20,883 bases of DNA from Bacteroides sp. CAG:144. GTDB lineage: Bacteria; Bacteroidota; Bacteroidia; Bacteroidales; UBA11471. Where the stretch lies: positions 1 through 20,883 of the forward strand of contig HF999720.1 in the NCBI GenBank assembly GCA_000434215.1, in the 5' to 3' direction. Below the pieces are notes generated by a model. The model did no database searches and had not been told where the DNA came from. It worked only from the letters and a program-made list of their open reading frames with translations. A program made the translations under genes and the position numbers. Below, one piece after another: positions 1 through 8,511 of the stretch. Positions within the stretch are counted from its first letter, which is position 1, and each line of letters starts with the position of its first letter.

Positions 1-387
1 ACACAATACCACCTTATTTCTCTAAAAAAAACAGATCTGCCCTCCTGAACCAACAGCCGCCTCCCCAAAAAAGATCTCTAAAAATAACTCATGACAATTC
101 TATCCTAAGGAAACTGTAAATACAACTATTTATCCCTTCATAACAACTCTAAATACACACTCCTATAAACAAATCCCTTAATGAATTTCATTATTATCCA
201 AGAAATGAGGTATAATGAACCAACTCGTAACGGATATATTTAAAGCATTACATATAAAAAATTTTTATTTCCAAACCTCACGCTTAAAAATAAAGTTCAC
301 CATTAAGCTATAAAAAACAACAAGAGACAGATGACCACAAAAAGATTATACAAATAATATAGCTTACGTCGGAATAGTTTTTACAAA
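1..387. other. AT-rich intergenic stretch, no gene seen
   Basis: No open frame of useful length, tRNA or structured RNA was recognised on either strand. The stretch is visibly poorer in GC than the coding parts of the window, and the longest ATG-initiated frames are only some twenty codons. It lies beyond the terminator of the minus-strand tRNA-Asp gene. A small RNA or the 5' region of a gene to the left of the window cannot be excluded by eye. Confidence 0.6.
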
Positions 388-428
388 AAAGTAAAGCCTT
401 GAAATTTTCAATTTCAAGGCTTTACTTT
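388..428 (-). terminator. Rho-independent terminator of the tRNA-Asp gene
   Basis: A perfect 19-base inverted repeat (388-406 and 410-428) with a 3-base loop starts six bases past the 3' end of the tRNA. On the minus strand the stem is followed by a run of six T (complement of 385-390), the classic form of an intrinsic terminator. The other side of the stem also has short T runs, so it could partly stop plus-strand transcription. Confidence 0.9.
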
Positions 429-433
429 AATCG

Positions 434-507
434 CGGTGCGGACGGGACTCGAACCCGCGACCCCATGCGTGACAGGCATGTATTCTAACCAGCTGAACTA
501 CCGCACC
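434..507 (-). tRNA. tRNA-Asp (GTC)
   Basis: Read on the minus strand this is a complete 74-base cloverleaf. The acceptor arm pairs GGTGCGG (complement of 501-507) with CCGCACC (complement of 435-441), with a G discriminator at 434. The anticodon stem CATGC/GCATG holds the loop CTGTCAC, giving anticodon GTC (complement of 471-473), and the T arm carries GGTTCGAGTCC. The 3' CCA is not encoded and must be added after transcription. The gene stands alone, with its own promoter and terminator. Confidence 0.97.
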
Positions 508-549
508 TTTTTCAGGGTCTGCAACCGGTATCTCTACCGAATTGTGGTG

Positions 550-580
550 CAAAGATAGTTATTTATTTTTTTCCTGCAAT
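550..580 (-). promoter_or_regulatory. Bacteroidota-type promoter for tRNA-Asp
   Basis: On the minus strand TATCTTTG (complement of 550-557) matches the -7 consensus TAnnTTTG exactly. An ATTG (complement of 577-580) lies 19 bases upstream, one mismatch from the -33 TTTG. The predicted RNA start near 546 leaves a leader of about 40 bases before the tRNA 5' end at 507. The match and spacing are seen; the activity is inferred. Confidence 0.55.
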
Positions 581-703
581 AGCTTTGAACGATTTTTTCG
601 TTTTACCTCGCAATTCTTACGATTTTTCCAACGCAAATCCCGTCCTTCAAAGTTCTCGATTTGCTATTTTCCCTTTTCTTTTTCCGCCATACAAGGCTCA
701 AAT

Positions 704-1882
704 TCAGTCCAAAGGAATTATAGACTCTTCGCAATCGGTCAGTTTTTCCACACCATCAGCCGTTACACAGAAAGAATTCTCGATTCCTACCGGTCCCACT
801 TCGGGAATAACGAATTTCGGCTCCAAAGCAAAAACCATTCCCTCTTCGAGTATATCTCGTGAACGGGGAGCAAGTACCGGCTGCTCATTGATTTCTATAC
901 CTATGCCGTGCCCCACGAATCCCGCTTTCTGCCGATGACCCATAAAATAATCGGCAACACCACCGGCTTCTGCTATTTGCACAGCTCTGTTATAAAGCTC
1001 CGCAGCCGATACACCGGGGCGTGCCAATTCCATGATGGCCTGCTGTATTTCTATGGAAACTCGATGGGCATGGAGAGCACTCTCGGGAATATCGCCCAAA
1101 GAAAACACTCGGGTAAGATCGGTCATATATCCGGTAAAATTACCATTTATATCGACCATAACCGTCTGCCCTCGTCGTATAGTGGTTCCATTACAGCCAA
1201 TAGGTAAAGAATCATCGAGACCGGCCCCACCCATAGCAAAATCATAGGGAGTTGGCGTATCGGCATTTTCTCCGGCCAACACATTTCCCATAAATATCTC
1301 CATACTGCGACCGAATATACGGAATATACCCAACGAACCGTGCTGACGGGCCGCATGTTCTATTTCTATTGCAAACTCCTGATCGGTCATACCCTCTTTA
1401 TACAACTTCGGGATATGGCGATACAACATATCGTGCGAAGCCGCCGATTGCCGAATCAATTCCATTTCATACGGAGTCTTGACGGCTCTCACCCTCCGGA
1501 TAAGAGCCGTTCCACCACCGAGAATACGAGAGGTCGAAAATACCGATGCCAAACGGTTATACTCGTTGAACGAGAGCGAATCGCCTTCGAGCATCAAGGT
1601 TGCGGGCATAGACAGGCCCCGTTTTTGCATCTCTCCGGGTATCTGCTCGGGCTTGTGTATATATACACAGTTATCGCCTGTCAACCCGACCGGACGACGA
1701 ACAAAATAAATCATATCGCCTTCGGCCGGGACATATGTATAACCGCAAAACACACGGCCCGATGTGTAATAAAGATTGGCATTATCGGCCAGCAACAAAG
1801 CATCGGCCGACATCTTGCGCAAGGCGGCCTGTATTTTCTCTTTCCTTACAAGTGCTTCGGAAACAAAAGCTACATTATACAT
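704..1882 (-). CDS. M24 family metallopeptidase (Xaa-Pro aminopeptidase type)
   Basis: A 392-residue cytosolic protein with the pita-bread metallopeptidase fold of the M24B group (Xaa-Pro aminopeptidase/prolidase), which cleaves peptides at bonds next to proline. A creatinase-type N-terminal domain covers roughly residues 10-135 and the catalytic domain 140-390. All five dinuclear metal ligands are visible: D244 (VMVDING), D255 (MTDLTR), H325 (GHGIG), E354 (ALEPKF) and E368 (GIENSF). No signal peptide or membrane segment is present. The ATG at 1882 lies 21 bases after the murF stop, so the two are probably co-transcribed. Nothing in the sequence fixes the substrate; the murF neighbourhood leaves room for a role with other small peptides. 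Confidence 0.9.
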   Translation of the reverse strand: MYNVAFVSEALVRKEKIQAALRKMSADALLLADNANLYYTSGRVFCGYTYVPAEGDMIYFVRRPVGLTGDNCVYIHKPEQIPGEMQKRGLSMPATLMLEGDSLSFNEYNRLASVFSTSRILGGGTALIRRVRAVKTPYEMELIRQSAASHDMLYRHIPKLYKEGMTDQEFAIEIEHAARQHGSLGIFRIFGRSMEIFMGNVLAGENADTPTPYDFAMGGAGLDDSLPIGCNGTTIRRGQTVMVDINGNFTGYMTDLTRVFSLGDIPESALHAHRVSIEIQQAIMELARPGVSAAELYNRAVQIAEAGGVADYFMGHRQKAGFVGHGIGIEINEQPVLAPRSRDILEEGMVFALEPKFVIPEVGPVGIENSFCVTADGVEKLTDCEESIIPLD

Positions 1883-1903
1883 ATTCTTCGTTTATTTATA
1901 TCG

Positions 1904-3187
1904 TTACAAATAATCTATACATTTTTCAAGTTTCATGAAGCGGGAACCTTTGATAAGAATCGTCCGCCCTGTAATAACAGATGCCTTCAAAAAATCGATC
2001 AGAGCTTCGGTATCGGAAAAGCAAGTCATTCCCCCGGCCGCTTTCATAAATTCGGAACCGACCCACAAAATTTCAATACCGGATTCTCCTGCCAATCGCT
2101 CTACGACACGACGATGTTCGGCTTCGCTTTCATTTCCCAATTCACCCATATCGCCCAATATAGCCATTTTACACGGCAATTCCGCCGCACAAAAATTATC
2201 GAGTGCCGCCCCCATACTGGTAGGATTGGCGTTATAAGCATCGACAATGAGAGTATTTCGAGAGGTTCTGATCAACTGCGAGCGTTTGTTATGCGGTTCG
2301 TAAGCAGACAAAGCCGCCACAATATCCGACGGCTGAACATCGAAATAAGAGGCTACCGCAGCAGCAGCCAAAGCATTCGGCAAATTATAACTGCCGATAA
2401 GCTTTGTATCTACATCGAAATGCTCTTTTCCGACGACAAAAGAAAACGACAAATAGGGGGCGCTATTTTCGAGATGTCCCGAAACAAATAATCCGGGTGT
2501 TATACCATATTCGGCGGCAACAAGACCGACCGCCCGTTGCGACAGAATTTCATCTTCATGACGTAAAAATACTTTTCCGCCATGCGTACGCAAGAAATCA
2601 TACAATTCGCATTTGGTATCGACAACACCTTCAAAAGAACCGAATCCCAACAAATGACCTCTTCCTACATTTGTAATCAATCCGAAATCGGGCTCGGCAA
2701 TATCCACCAATTCCGCTATATCGCCGGGGTGACTGGCACCCATTTCTATAACCGCCATTTCATGCGACGAGTCGAGCCGTAAAAGGGTAAGCGGCACACC
2801 GATAGAATTATTGAGATTCCCTTCGGTCGCCAATACCTTGTACCGACGGGACAAACAGGCCGACATCAATTCTTTGGTTGTCGTTTTCCCGTTCGTTCCC
2901 GTTATACCTACAACTGTACCTCCCCACTCCCTCCGATGATGACGAGCCAATGCCTGCAATGCCTGCAACACATCGTCGACCAACAAATAACGGGAATCGA
3001 CGGCGACCGACGGGTCATCGACCACGGCATAGGAACAACCGGCAGACAATGCCTGAGAAGCAAATTTATTCCCGTCGAACGATGTTCCCCGCAGGGCAAA
3101 AAACAGGGATCCGGGCGGACAATTTCTACTATCGGTCGTAACAATACCCTGGGACTTGAACAGTGTATATAAAGATTCTGTATCCAT
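1904..3187 (-). CDS. murF: UDP-MurNAc-tripeptide--D-Ala-D-Ala ligase
   Basis: MurF performs the last cytoplasmic step of peptidoglycan precursor synthesis, joining D-Ala-D-Ala to the UDP-MurNAc-tripeptide with ATP. The 427-residue length is normal for the family. The N-terminal UDP-substrate domain is followed by the ATP-binding loop GITGTNGKTTT (residues 94-104), the central-domain segment NVGRGHLLGFGS around 173-184 with DTK at 190-192 carrying the expected carbamylated lysine position, GSYNLPNA near 265, and DAYNANPTSM (316-325), typical of Mur ligases. It precedes the M24 peptidase by 21 bases and follows the ECF sigma gene after 138 bases, without a clear promoter match in that gap. Its place downstream of a wall-recycling operon is thematically consistent but not proof of co-regulation. 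Confidence 0.96.
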   Translation of the reverse strand: MDTESLYTLFKSQGIVTTDSRNCPPGSLFFALRGTSFDGNKFASQALSAGCSYAVVDDPSVAVDSRYLLVDDVLQALQALARHHRREWGGTVVGITGTNGKTTTKELMSACLSRRYKVLATEGNLNNSIGVPLTLLRLDSSHEMAVIEMGASHPGDIAELVDIAEPDFGLITNVGRGHLLGFGSFEGVVDTKCELYDFLRTHGGKVFLRHEDEILSQRAVGLVAAEYGITPGLFVSGHLENSAPYLSFSFVVGKEHFDVDTKLIGSYNLPNALAAAAVASYFDVQPSDIVAALSAYEPHNKRSQLIRTSRNTLIVDAYNANPTSMGAALDNFCAAELPCKMAILGDMGELGNESEAEHRRVVERLAGESGIEILWVGSEFMKAAGGMTCFSDTEALIDFLKASVITGRTILIKGSRFMKLEKCIDYL

Positions 3188-3325
3188 TTAGAATTCCGAT
3201 TTTACGACGGCGAAAATAATCATTTTTAGCGGATTCTTCCTGCAAAAACAAGAAATTTCGGATCAAAAATCAAAGTCTTTTTTAGATATACCCCCTAACA
3301 GAATTTATGAGAAAACTTTCCTAAT

Positions 3326-3829
3326 TTATTTTCTAAAATCTTTCAACGTCTCTTGTAACTGCACTCGACTCGCATGTATGCGACTTTTTACCGTACCCAG
3401 CGGAATCCCCATCTTCTCGGCAATCTCCTGATACTTGTACCCCGACAGATATAAAGACATAGGAATTTTATACGGTCTGTCCAACGTATCAATGGCTCGC
3501 TGTATATCGCTCATATCAAATGCAATCTCCGCATTATCGTTCAATGCGTTTTCTCCCAGCTGCATCATACGTTCGATATCTTCTTTCTCCATACAGCAGC
3601 ATCGTCCTGAATGACGGGTAGTATTGAAAAATATATTTCTCATTATCGTATAAAGCCAACCCGAAATATTATTTTCTTCGGTATACATTCCGACCGATTT
3701 CAAAGCACATAACAATGTCGATTGCAATAAATCCTGCGCATCATCATAATTTCGAGTCAAACGGTAAGCCCATTGGTACATTTCTTCCTGATTGCCGATC
3801 AAATAATCGGTCATTTCTTCTTTTTCCAT
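3326..3829 (-). CDS. ECF-family RNA polymerase sigma factor
   Basis: A 167-residue extracytoplasmic-function sigma factor that would direct RNA polymerase to a small set of promoters. Region 2 covers about residues 14-75 (DDAQDLLQSTLLCALK and WLYTIMRNIFFN), and region 4 about 105-160 with the helix-turn-helix YQEIAEKMGIPLGTVKSR. The linker after region 2 carries three adjacent cysteines (C77-C79), which is unusual. No anti-sigma gene (FecR-like or membrane protein) is next to it, so it is an orphan ECF in this window. A second possible start is the ATG five codons in, which has an AAGAAG stretch just upstream. It lies between ampG (128-base gap) and murF (138-base gap), all on the minus strand. 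Its targets are unknown. Confidence 0.9.
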   Translation of the reverse strand: MEKEEMTDYLIGNQEEMYQWAYRLTRNYDDAQDLLQSTLLCALKSVGMYTEENNISGWLYTIMRNIFFNTTRHSGRCCCMEKEDIERMMQLGENALNDNAEIAFDMSDIQRAIDTLDRPYKIPMSLYLSGYKYQEIAEKMGIPLGTVKSRIHASRVQLQETLKDFRK

Positions 3830-3957
3830 TCAATAACAATTCTCCTTTTGTTTCTGATTTCTTATATTCCTTTTAGTTTTATAAGTAAATCACATAACAA
3901 AAGAATATTGTTCGGCTTTTTCCTTATTATTTTTTACAATTTAAAACCCGTATATTT

Positions 3958-5247
3958 TCAACGACCTATATGTCTCTCTTTCAGGCCAAAATTTCCGGGG
4001 ATCTTCAAAAACGGCAACACAATAAAAACCGGAACCGTACAGATCATAATCCAAATAAAAAACAGAACATATCCCATGTGGTCGGCAATCCAGCCGGCAA
4101 CCATTCCGGGCAGCATCATACCCAAAGCCATGAAAGCGGTACACAACGCATAATGCGCCGTAGCGTGTTTCCCTTCTGAAAAAGCTATCATATAGAGCAT
4201 ATAAGCAGTAAATCCGAATCCATAGCCCAGCTGCTCGACAGCGACACACACGTTCACAACAATCATGCAAGAAGGCTGCACCAACGATAGGTATAAATAT
4301 ACCAAATTGGGTAATGTAAGAGCCAATGCCATAGGCCATAAACATCGGCGCAAGCCATAACGGGAAACGGCCCACCCTCCTACAATACCACCGACAGTAA
4401 GAGCTATAACACCCACCGTACCGTAAACAAACCCTACTTGGGCTGTTGTCAATGCCAACCCACCATCAGTTCCCTCATCGAGCAAAAAAAGAGAAGCCAA
4501 TTTTACCAACTGAGCCTCGGCAAGCCGATAAGTAAGCAGGAAAAGCAAAGCGATACCGATACCGGGTTTGCGGAAAAATGACACAAAAGTCTCGACAAAC
4601 TCCCGCCATATGACCGCAACAGCCACCGTTCCCACCTTATCGCTTTGAGGGTGCGGCAATACACGCAGATGATACACGGCAAAAACGACAAACAGCAACG
4701 CCATAGCACCGAAAGTCAGCGACCATGCGACCTCTACCCGGGTATAAATTTCGAGTTGCCCGGCCACCATCACCAACAATCCTTGTCCGGCAATCATGGC
4801 TATGCGATAAAAAGTACTGCGTATACCGACGAAGAAAGACTGTTCATGCGTCGAGAGAGCCAACATATAAAATCCGTCGGCAGCAATATCATGCGTCGCC
4901 GAACTGAATGCCATAAGCCAGAAAAATGCAAGCGTCGCCCGAAAGAAAAACGGTGCTGGTAACGTGAACGCAACGCCTGCCATTGCCGCTCCCAGCAAAA
5001 ACTGCATGACAACAATCCACCAGCGACGCGTACGCAAAATGTCTACAAAAGGACTCCACAACGGTTTTATCACCCAGGGCAGGTAAAGCCATGCCGTGTA
5101 AAAAGCAATATCGGTATGCGAAATCCCCATACGGTCGTACATAATCACGGCAATCGTCATGACTGCCACATAAGGAACACCTTCGGCCAAATAAAGCGTC
5201 GGTATCCAAGACCAAGCCGAACGAGAAGATCCGGTGATATTTCTCAT
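3958..5247 (-). CDS. ampG: AmpG-like MFS permease (muropeptide importer)
   Basis: A 429-residue inner-membrane protein with about twelve hydrophobic segments and AmpG/PAT-type MFS motifs: YLAEGVPY (19-26), KPLWSPFVD (61-69) and ATHDIAADGFYM (117-128). AmpG proteins import GlcNAc-anhydroMurNAc and its peptides from the periplasm for wall recycling. Its ATG overlaps the TGA of the DUF4922 gene by four bases (ATGA), so it is translationally coupled and is the last gene of the salvage operon. The symbol is given from family motifs plus context; the exact cargo (anhydro-disaccharide, with or without peptide) cannot be read from sequence. No convincing terminator was seen after its stop. Confidence 0.85.
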   Translation of the reverse strand: MRNITGSSRSAWSWIPTLYLAEGVPYVAVMTIAVIMYDRMGISHTDIAFYTAWLYLPWVIKPLWSPFVDILRTRRWWIVVMQFLLGAAMAGVAFTLPAPFFFRATLAFFWLMAFSSATHDIAADGFYMLALSTHEQSFFVGIRSTFYRIAMIAGQGLLVMVAGQLEIYTRVEVAWSLTFGAMALLFVVFAVYHLRVLPHPQSDKVGTVAVAVIWREFVETFVSFFRKPGIGIALLFLLTYRLAEAQLVKLASLFLLDEGTDGGLALTTAQVGFVYGTVGVIALTVGGIVGGWAVSRYGLRRCLWPMALALTLPNLVYLYLSLVQPSCMIVVNVCVAVEQLGYGFGFTAYMLYMIAFSEGKHATAHYALCTAFMALGMMLPGMVAGWIADHMGYVLFFIWIMICTVPVFIVLPFLKIPGNFGLKERHIGR

Positions 5248-6209
5248 CTATGTCCTTTTTTAAGATGGGCCAAACAAAGATCTAATAAAGCCGGTGAAGC
5301 CACCTGACGATATATATCGTCCATTTCCGAAGCTGTTACCGAGGAAAAATCGCTTTCCCGGGGAGTAATCACCACCCCTGCCATATCTACTGCTCCGGGG
5401 CTGATAAGACGCCCGTCCTTACGTTCTCTATCATATTGTCGCGGACGATGACAGGAGCGCAGTATCAGCCAGCAACGCCAAAATCCGCCGGTAAAGGTAC
5501 ACAATACATTTACCAAAGGCTCGACTTCTCCGGGAAAAACTGGCAAAATAGACCATACTTCACAAAAAAAAGATTGCAAAAGCCCGATAGATTCCCCTTC
5601 AAAAACCAACATCGCCGCCGGCCAGCGAGTAAGCCAAGAATATGTTACGCCACCGTTCCATCTCTCCGATTCTCCTTGTTCCTTCCAAAGGGACTCCCAT
5701 TGCGACTCGATCGGAACAAAGCCCCTATTTCCGGCTTGGAAATGCATATGGTCGGGAGCCGAAGCCCCACAACGCGCTCCATTATAAAAGATAACATATT
5801 CGGGCAGAAGCGATGCCAATTCCAGCATATCGGCAAAACGACCGGTTATGGCCTGTGGGGTATGTACAACAGAGGGAAGCGTAAAATGGCGGGAAAAAAT
5901 AGGATACGGATTGACCAATAATTTGTATTGTCCACCTATTGGCAATGACAACTGCTCGACCGGGCGGTGGGCATCACACAAGAAACAAGGACGCTCCGAC
6001 AATGAAACCGCATCGACTTTCGAGGCTGTGGAACGAATCCGCGCCGGATTATATTGCAAACGCACCGATACCCCGCCGACTTCGATCGTACGCATACACA
6101 AAGCCTGTAACGCCCTATAATTATCGGCAACCAGAGGCCACTCATGCAACTGCCTCTGCAATAACGCCTCGGCCTCATCTGCAAACGAATTCCGATTATT
6201 GATTTTCAT
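5244..6209 (-). CDS. DUF4922 protein, HIT/GalT-like nucleotidyltransferase or phosphorylase
   Basis: A 321-residue soluble protein without signal peptide or membrane segment. I recognise it as DUF4922, a family without a known function. Two features point to the HIT superfamily branch of GalT and Ap4A/GDP-sugar phosphorylases: a CxxC (C75, C78, in RPCFLCDAHRP) followed by NPYPIFSRHFTLP (100-112), and DHMHFQAG with H154-x-H156-x-Q158, where the second histidine would be the nucleotidylated nucleophile. A C-terminal block HRP...SPGAVDMAGVVITP (about 254-283) also recalls phosphorylase C-terminal ends. Its start overlaps the glycosyltransferase stop by 14 bases and its stop overlaps ampG by four, so it works with this operon. 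An enzyme acting on a nucleotide or nucleotide-sugar is inferred; the substrate is unknown. Confidence 0.75.
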   Translation of the reverse strand: MKINNRNSFADEAEALLQRQLHEWPLVADNYRALQALCMRTIEVGGVSVRLQYNPARIRSTASKVDAVSLSERPCFLCDAHRPVEQLSLPIGGQYKLLVNPYPIFSRHFTLPSVVHTPQAITGRFADMLELASLLPEYVIFYNGARCGASAPDHMHFQAGNRGFVPIESQWESLWKEQGESERWNGGVTYSWLTRWPAAMLVFEGESIGLLQSFFCEVWSILPVFPGEVEPLVNVLCTFTGGFWRCWLILRSCHRPRQYDRERKDGRLISPGAVDMAGVVITPRESDFSSVTASEMDDIYRQVASPALLDLCLAHLKKGHR

Positions 6210-7662
6210 GGTTCATCTTTTTCCGAGCGGCAAGCTCTATAAACCTCAAGCTATCTTTATATGCGTTATTCCGATTGATTTGTTCCATATCGAGTGCCGC
6301 ATCGGAATTTCCTTCCCAACGACGACACAGATAAAGCGAATCGTAAATACGACCGATTTTATATTCGCGGGAAAAACGTAACCCGACAGCATAGTCTTCA
6401 CCATAACTTACATCGGGAAACGGATTCTCCCTCAATAACGGAGTATAAAAAGCCCGCGGTGCACCCAAGCCGTTAATGCGCAAGGCGTTGTTACGACCGT
6501 TCTCATCGCTCCACTCCCGGTGGTCGATAAGTCCGGGAGGCAAAGGCCGCAAATTCCAATCGGTCAGTTCATAACTACCGACCACCATAGCGCACTTTTC
6601 GCGATGAAATACTTCTACAATCCGCTGTAACGCATCTGTCCCTTTGTACAAATCATCGCTATCGAGTTGCACGGCAAACCGACCGCAAGCCTCATGACTC
6701 ACGGCATAATTCCAACAGCCGCCGATACCGGCGCCTTTTTTCTCGGGGACAAGATGTATCAGCCGAGAATTTTCAACGGCAAGCGACTGTAACAATTCGG
6801 TTGTACCATCGGTCGAATAATTATCTACTACGATAATATTATACGTAAAATTCCCCTGCTGTTCCGACGCCGAACGCACCGCATCGGCAATCGTCCGCAC
6901 CCGATTATAAACCGGTATGATAACAGATACATCGACGGGGAAACCTATCTCTTCATCATATACGACACTGCGTTCTACGGGAGGCAGCCATGCGCCGACA
7001 ACCTGCAAATGACAGGTACACGCACGTTCCATTTCTATTTGCACCGACCTGTTACGCGGATCGACATAATCGAACTGTCGTTCGCCTCCCGACCCGACAA
7101 CGGGCTGTTCGGTATAAAGCATTTCTCGTAAATGGAATAAACGGCCCCGTCGGGAAAGGCGCAAACGGAGATCATAGAATGCCGCATAAAGATAATCTGT
7201 TTCCATTTCGGAAACAGCCTCTACAAAATCTTCGGCCCGAATAAAGACCAGCGTTCCGAAATCGAAATCGTCTCTCAACGATCCTTCATGGCAATCAATG
7301 CGGAGACTCGGCCGTCTCGTACCGTTTTCTTCTTTCCATGAATCGGTATATATAAAAGGGGAACGTGTATCCTCTGCCACCGCCAGCAAACGGGAACAAA
7401 GATTACTGCCGAACACGAAAGCGGTTCCGGGCAAAGAAATCAACATATATCCATCGCCGGCTTCCTCTGCCATACGACGCAAAGTCGAAGTTATATGCAC
7501 CGAACCGGATAAATGCCGGCAACCGGGCACGACAGCCGCGTCATCGGTCGCCAAGAGATATATGCACTCGACATCGGGAGAGACCGAAAAACTTTCAACC
7601 GACGACCGAACTTCCCCATCGGTGGTATAAGAAAGGAAACATCGTATCTTTGGTTTCTTCAT
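6196..7662 (-). CDS. GT2-family glycosyltransferase with extra N-terminal GT-A-like domain
   Basis: A 488-residue soluble protein. The C-terminal half (about 240-488) is a clear family 2 glycosyltransferase: VDVSVIIPVYNR (243-254), IIVVDNYSTDGT (276-287), the DSDD metal/nucleotide motif (334-337) and GEDY (421-424) holding the likely base. The N-terminal half (1-235) looks like a second, degenerate GT-A fold, with LISLPGTAFVFG (74-85), a YTDS (105-108) and RDDFDFG (130-136). No transmembrane helix is seen, so it acts in the cytosol or at the membrane surface. It starts two bases after the murQ stop and overlaps the DUF4922 gene by 14 bases. Donor and acceptor are unknown; the context suggests a sugar derived from or destined for the cell wall. 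Confidence 0.85.
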   Translation of the reverse strand: MKKPKIRCFLSYTTDGEVRSSVESFSVSPDVECIYLLATDDAAVVPGCRHLSGSVHITSTLRRMAEEAGDGYMLISLPGTAFVFGSNLCSRLLAVAEDTRSPFIYTDSWKEENGTRRPSLRIDCHEGSLRDDFDFGTLVFIRAEDFVEAVSEMETDYLYAAFYDLRLRLSRRGRLFHLREMLYTEQPVVGSGGERQFDYVDPRNRSVQIEMERACTCHLQVVGAWLPPVERSVVYDEEIGFPVDVSVIIPVYNRVRTIADAVRSASEQQGNFTYNIIVVDNYSTDGTTELLQSLAVENSRLIHLVPEKKGAGIGGCWNYAVSHEACGRFAVQLDSDDLYKGTDALQRIVEVFHREKCAMVVGSYELTDWNLRPLPPGLIDHREWSDENGRNNALRINGLGAPRAFYTPLLRENPFPDVSYGEDYAVGLRFSREYKIGRIYDSLYLCRRWEGNSDAALDMEQINRNNAYKDSLRFIELAARKKMNHENQ

Positions 7663-7664
7663 CT

Positions 7665-8507
7665 CTACAAATCTTTATTCCCTGAAAGACGGCTCTCCTT
7701 GAAAACTTCCACTGCCCGACTTACTGAGCCGTACAACCGTAACCACTCACACGCTTCATCATAAGGCAACCCCGTCGACTCCGCAATCATGCGAGCTCCC
7801 CGGTCTATCAATTTCTTATTGGTAAGTTGCATGTGTACCATGCGATTATCCTCAACCCGTCCCAAACCGATCATCGTTGCCGTAGATATCATATTCAGCA
7901 CCAACTTTTGAGCCGTACCGGCTTTCATACGTGTGCTACCCGTTACATACTCGGGGCCAGTAACCACCTCGATCGGGATTTCCGCAACTTGCGATACCGG
8001 CGCACCGGGATTACAGGCGATCGATGCCGTAAGAATTCCCTCTTCCCTGCACCGACGCAAAGTGCCTATCACATAAGGAGTCGTACCAGAAGCGGCGATA
8101 CCGACGACCGTATCGAGAGACGTTATGCAGTAAGCCTTCAATTCCTCCCAACCACTCTGTTCTATATCTTCGGCCGACTCGACCGAGCGACGCAAAGCCG
8201 TATCGCCACCGGCAATAAGACCGATAACCCGTCCTTGCGGCATTCCGTAAGTAGGAGGTATTTCCGAAGCATCGAGTACGCCCAGACGACCACTCGTTCC
8301 TGCTCCCATATAAAAAAGCCGGCCACCTTTGCGCATTCGCGGTACAAGCTGTTCCACTAAACGGGTAATCTGAGGAATGGCTGCATGCACGGCATCGGCC
8401 ACTTTATGATCTTCGGCATTGATTTCCGTCAAAATTTCTCCCGCCGTTTTTTTTTCGAGATGGTTGTATAACGACGGATATTCTGTCAACTTCTGAAATT
8501 CTTTCAT
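7665..8507 (-). CDS. murQ: N-acetylmuramic acid 6-phosphate etherase
   Basis: MurQ removes the lactyl ether from MurNAc-6-phosphate to give GlcNAc-6-phosphate and D-lactate in the cytosol. The SIS-domain signature GAGTSGRLGVLDASEIPPTYG (68-88) contains E82, and SVESAED holds E113; these match the catalytic E83 and E114 of E. coli MurQ. GIAASGTTPYV and GSTRMKAGTAQKLVLNM (190-206) are also present. An in-frame ATG at 8534 would overlap the kinase gene by 23 bases and add nine residues atypical for the family, so the ATG at 8507, four bases after the kinase stop, is chosen (280 residues). It directly follows its substrate-producing kinase. Confidence 0.95.
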   Translation of the reverse strand: MKEFQKLTEYPSLYNHLEKKTAGEILTEINAEDHKVADAVHAAIPQITRLVEQLVPRMRKGGRLFYMGAGTSGRLGVLDASEIPPTYGMPQGRVIGLIAGGDTALRRSVESAEDIEQSGWEELKAYCITSLDTVVGIAASGTTPYVIGTLRRCREEGILTASIACNPGAPVSQVAEIPIEVVTGPEYVTGSTRMKAGTAQKLVLNMISTATMIGLGRVEDNRMVHMQLTNKKLIDRGARMIAESTGLPYDEACEWLRLYGSVSRAVEVFKESRLSGNKDL

Positions 8508-8511
8508 ATTT

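Noticed and set aside
1340..2491. 383-codon open frame on the plus strand
   Set aside because: It lies antisense to murF and the M24 peptidase, both with complete motifs; the translation is Arg/His/Ile-rich without recognisable domains, typical of a shadow frame.
7827..8360. 177-codon plus-strand frame
   Set aside because: Antisense to murQ, whose catalytic residues are all present; no independent start signal.
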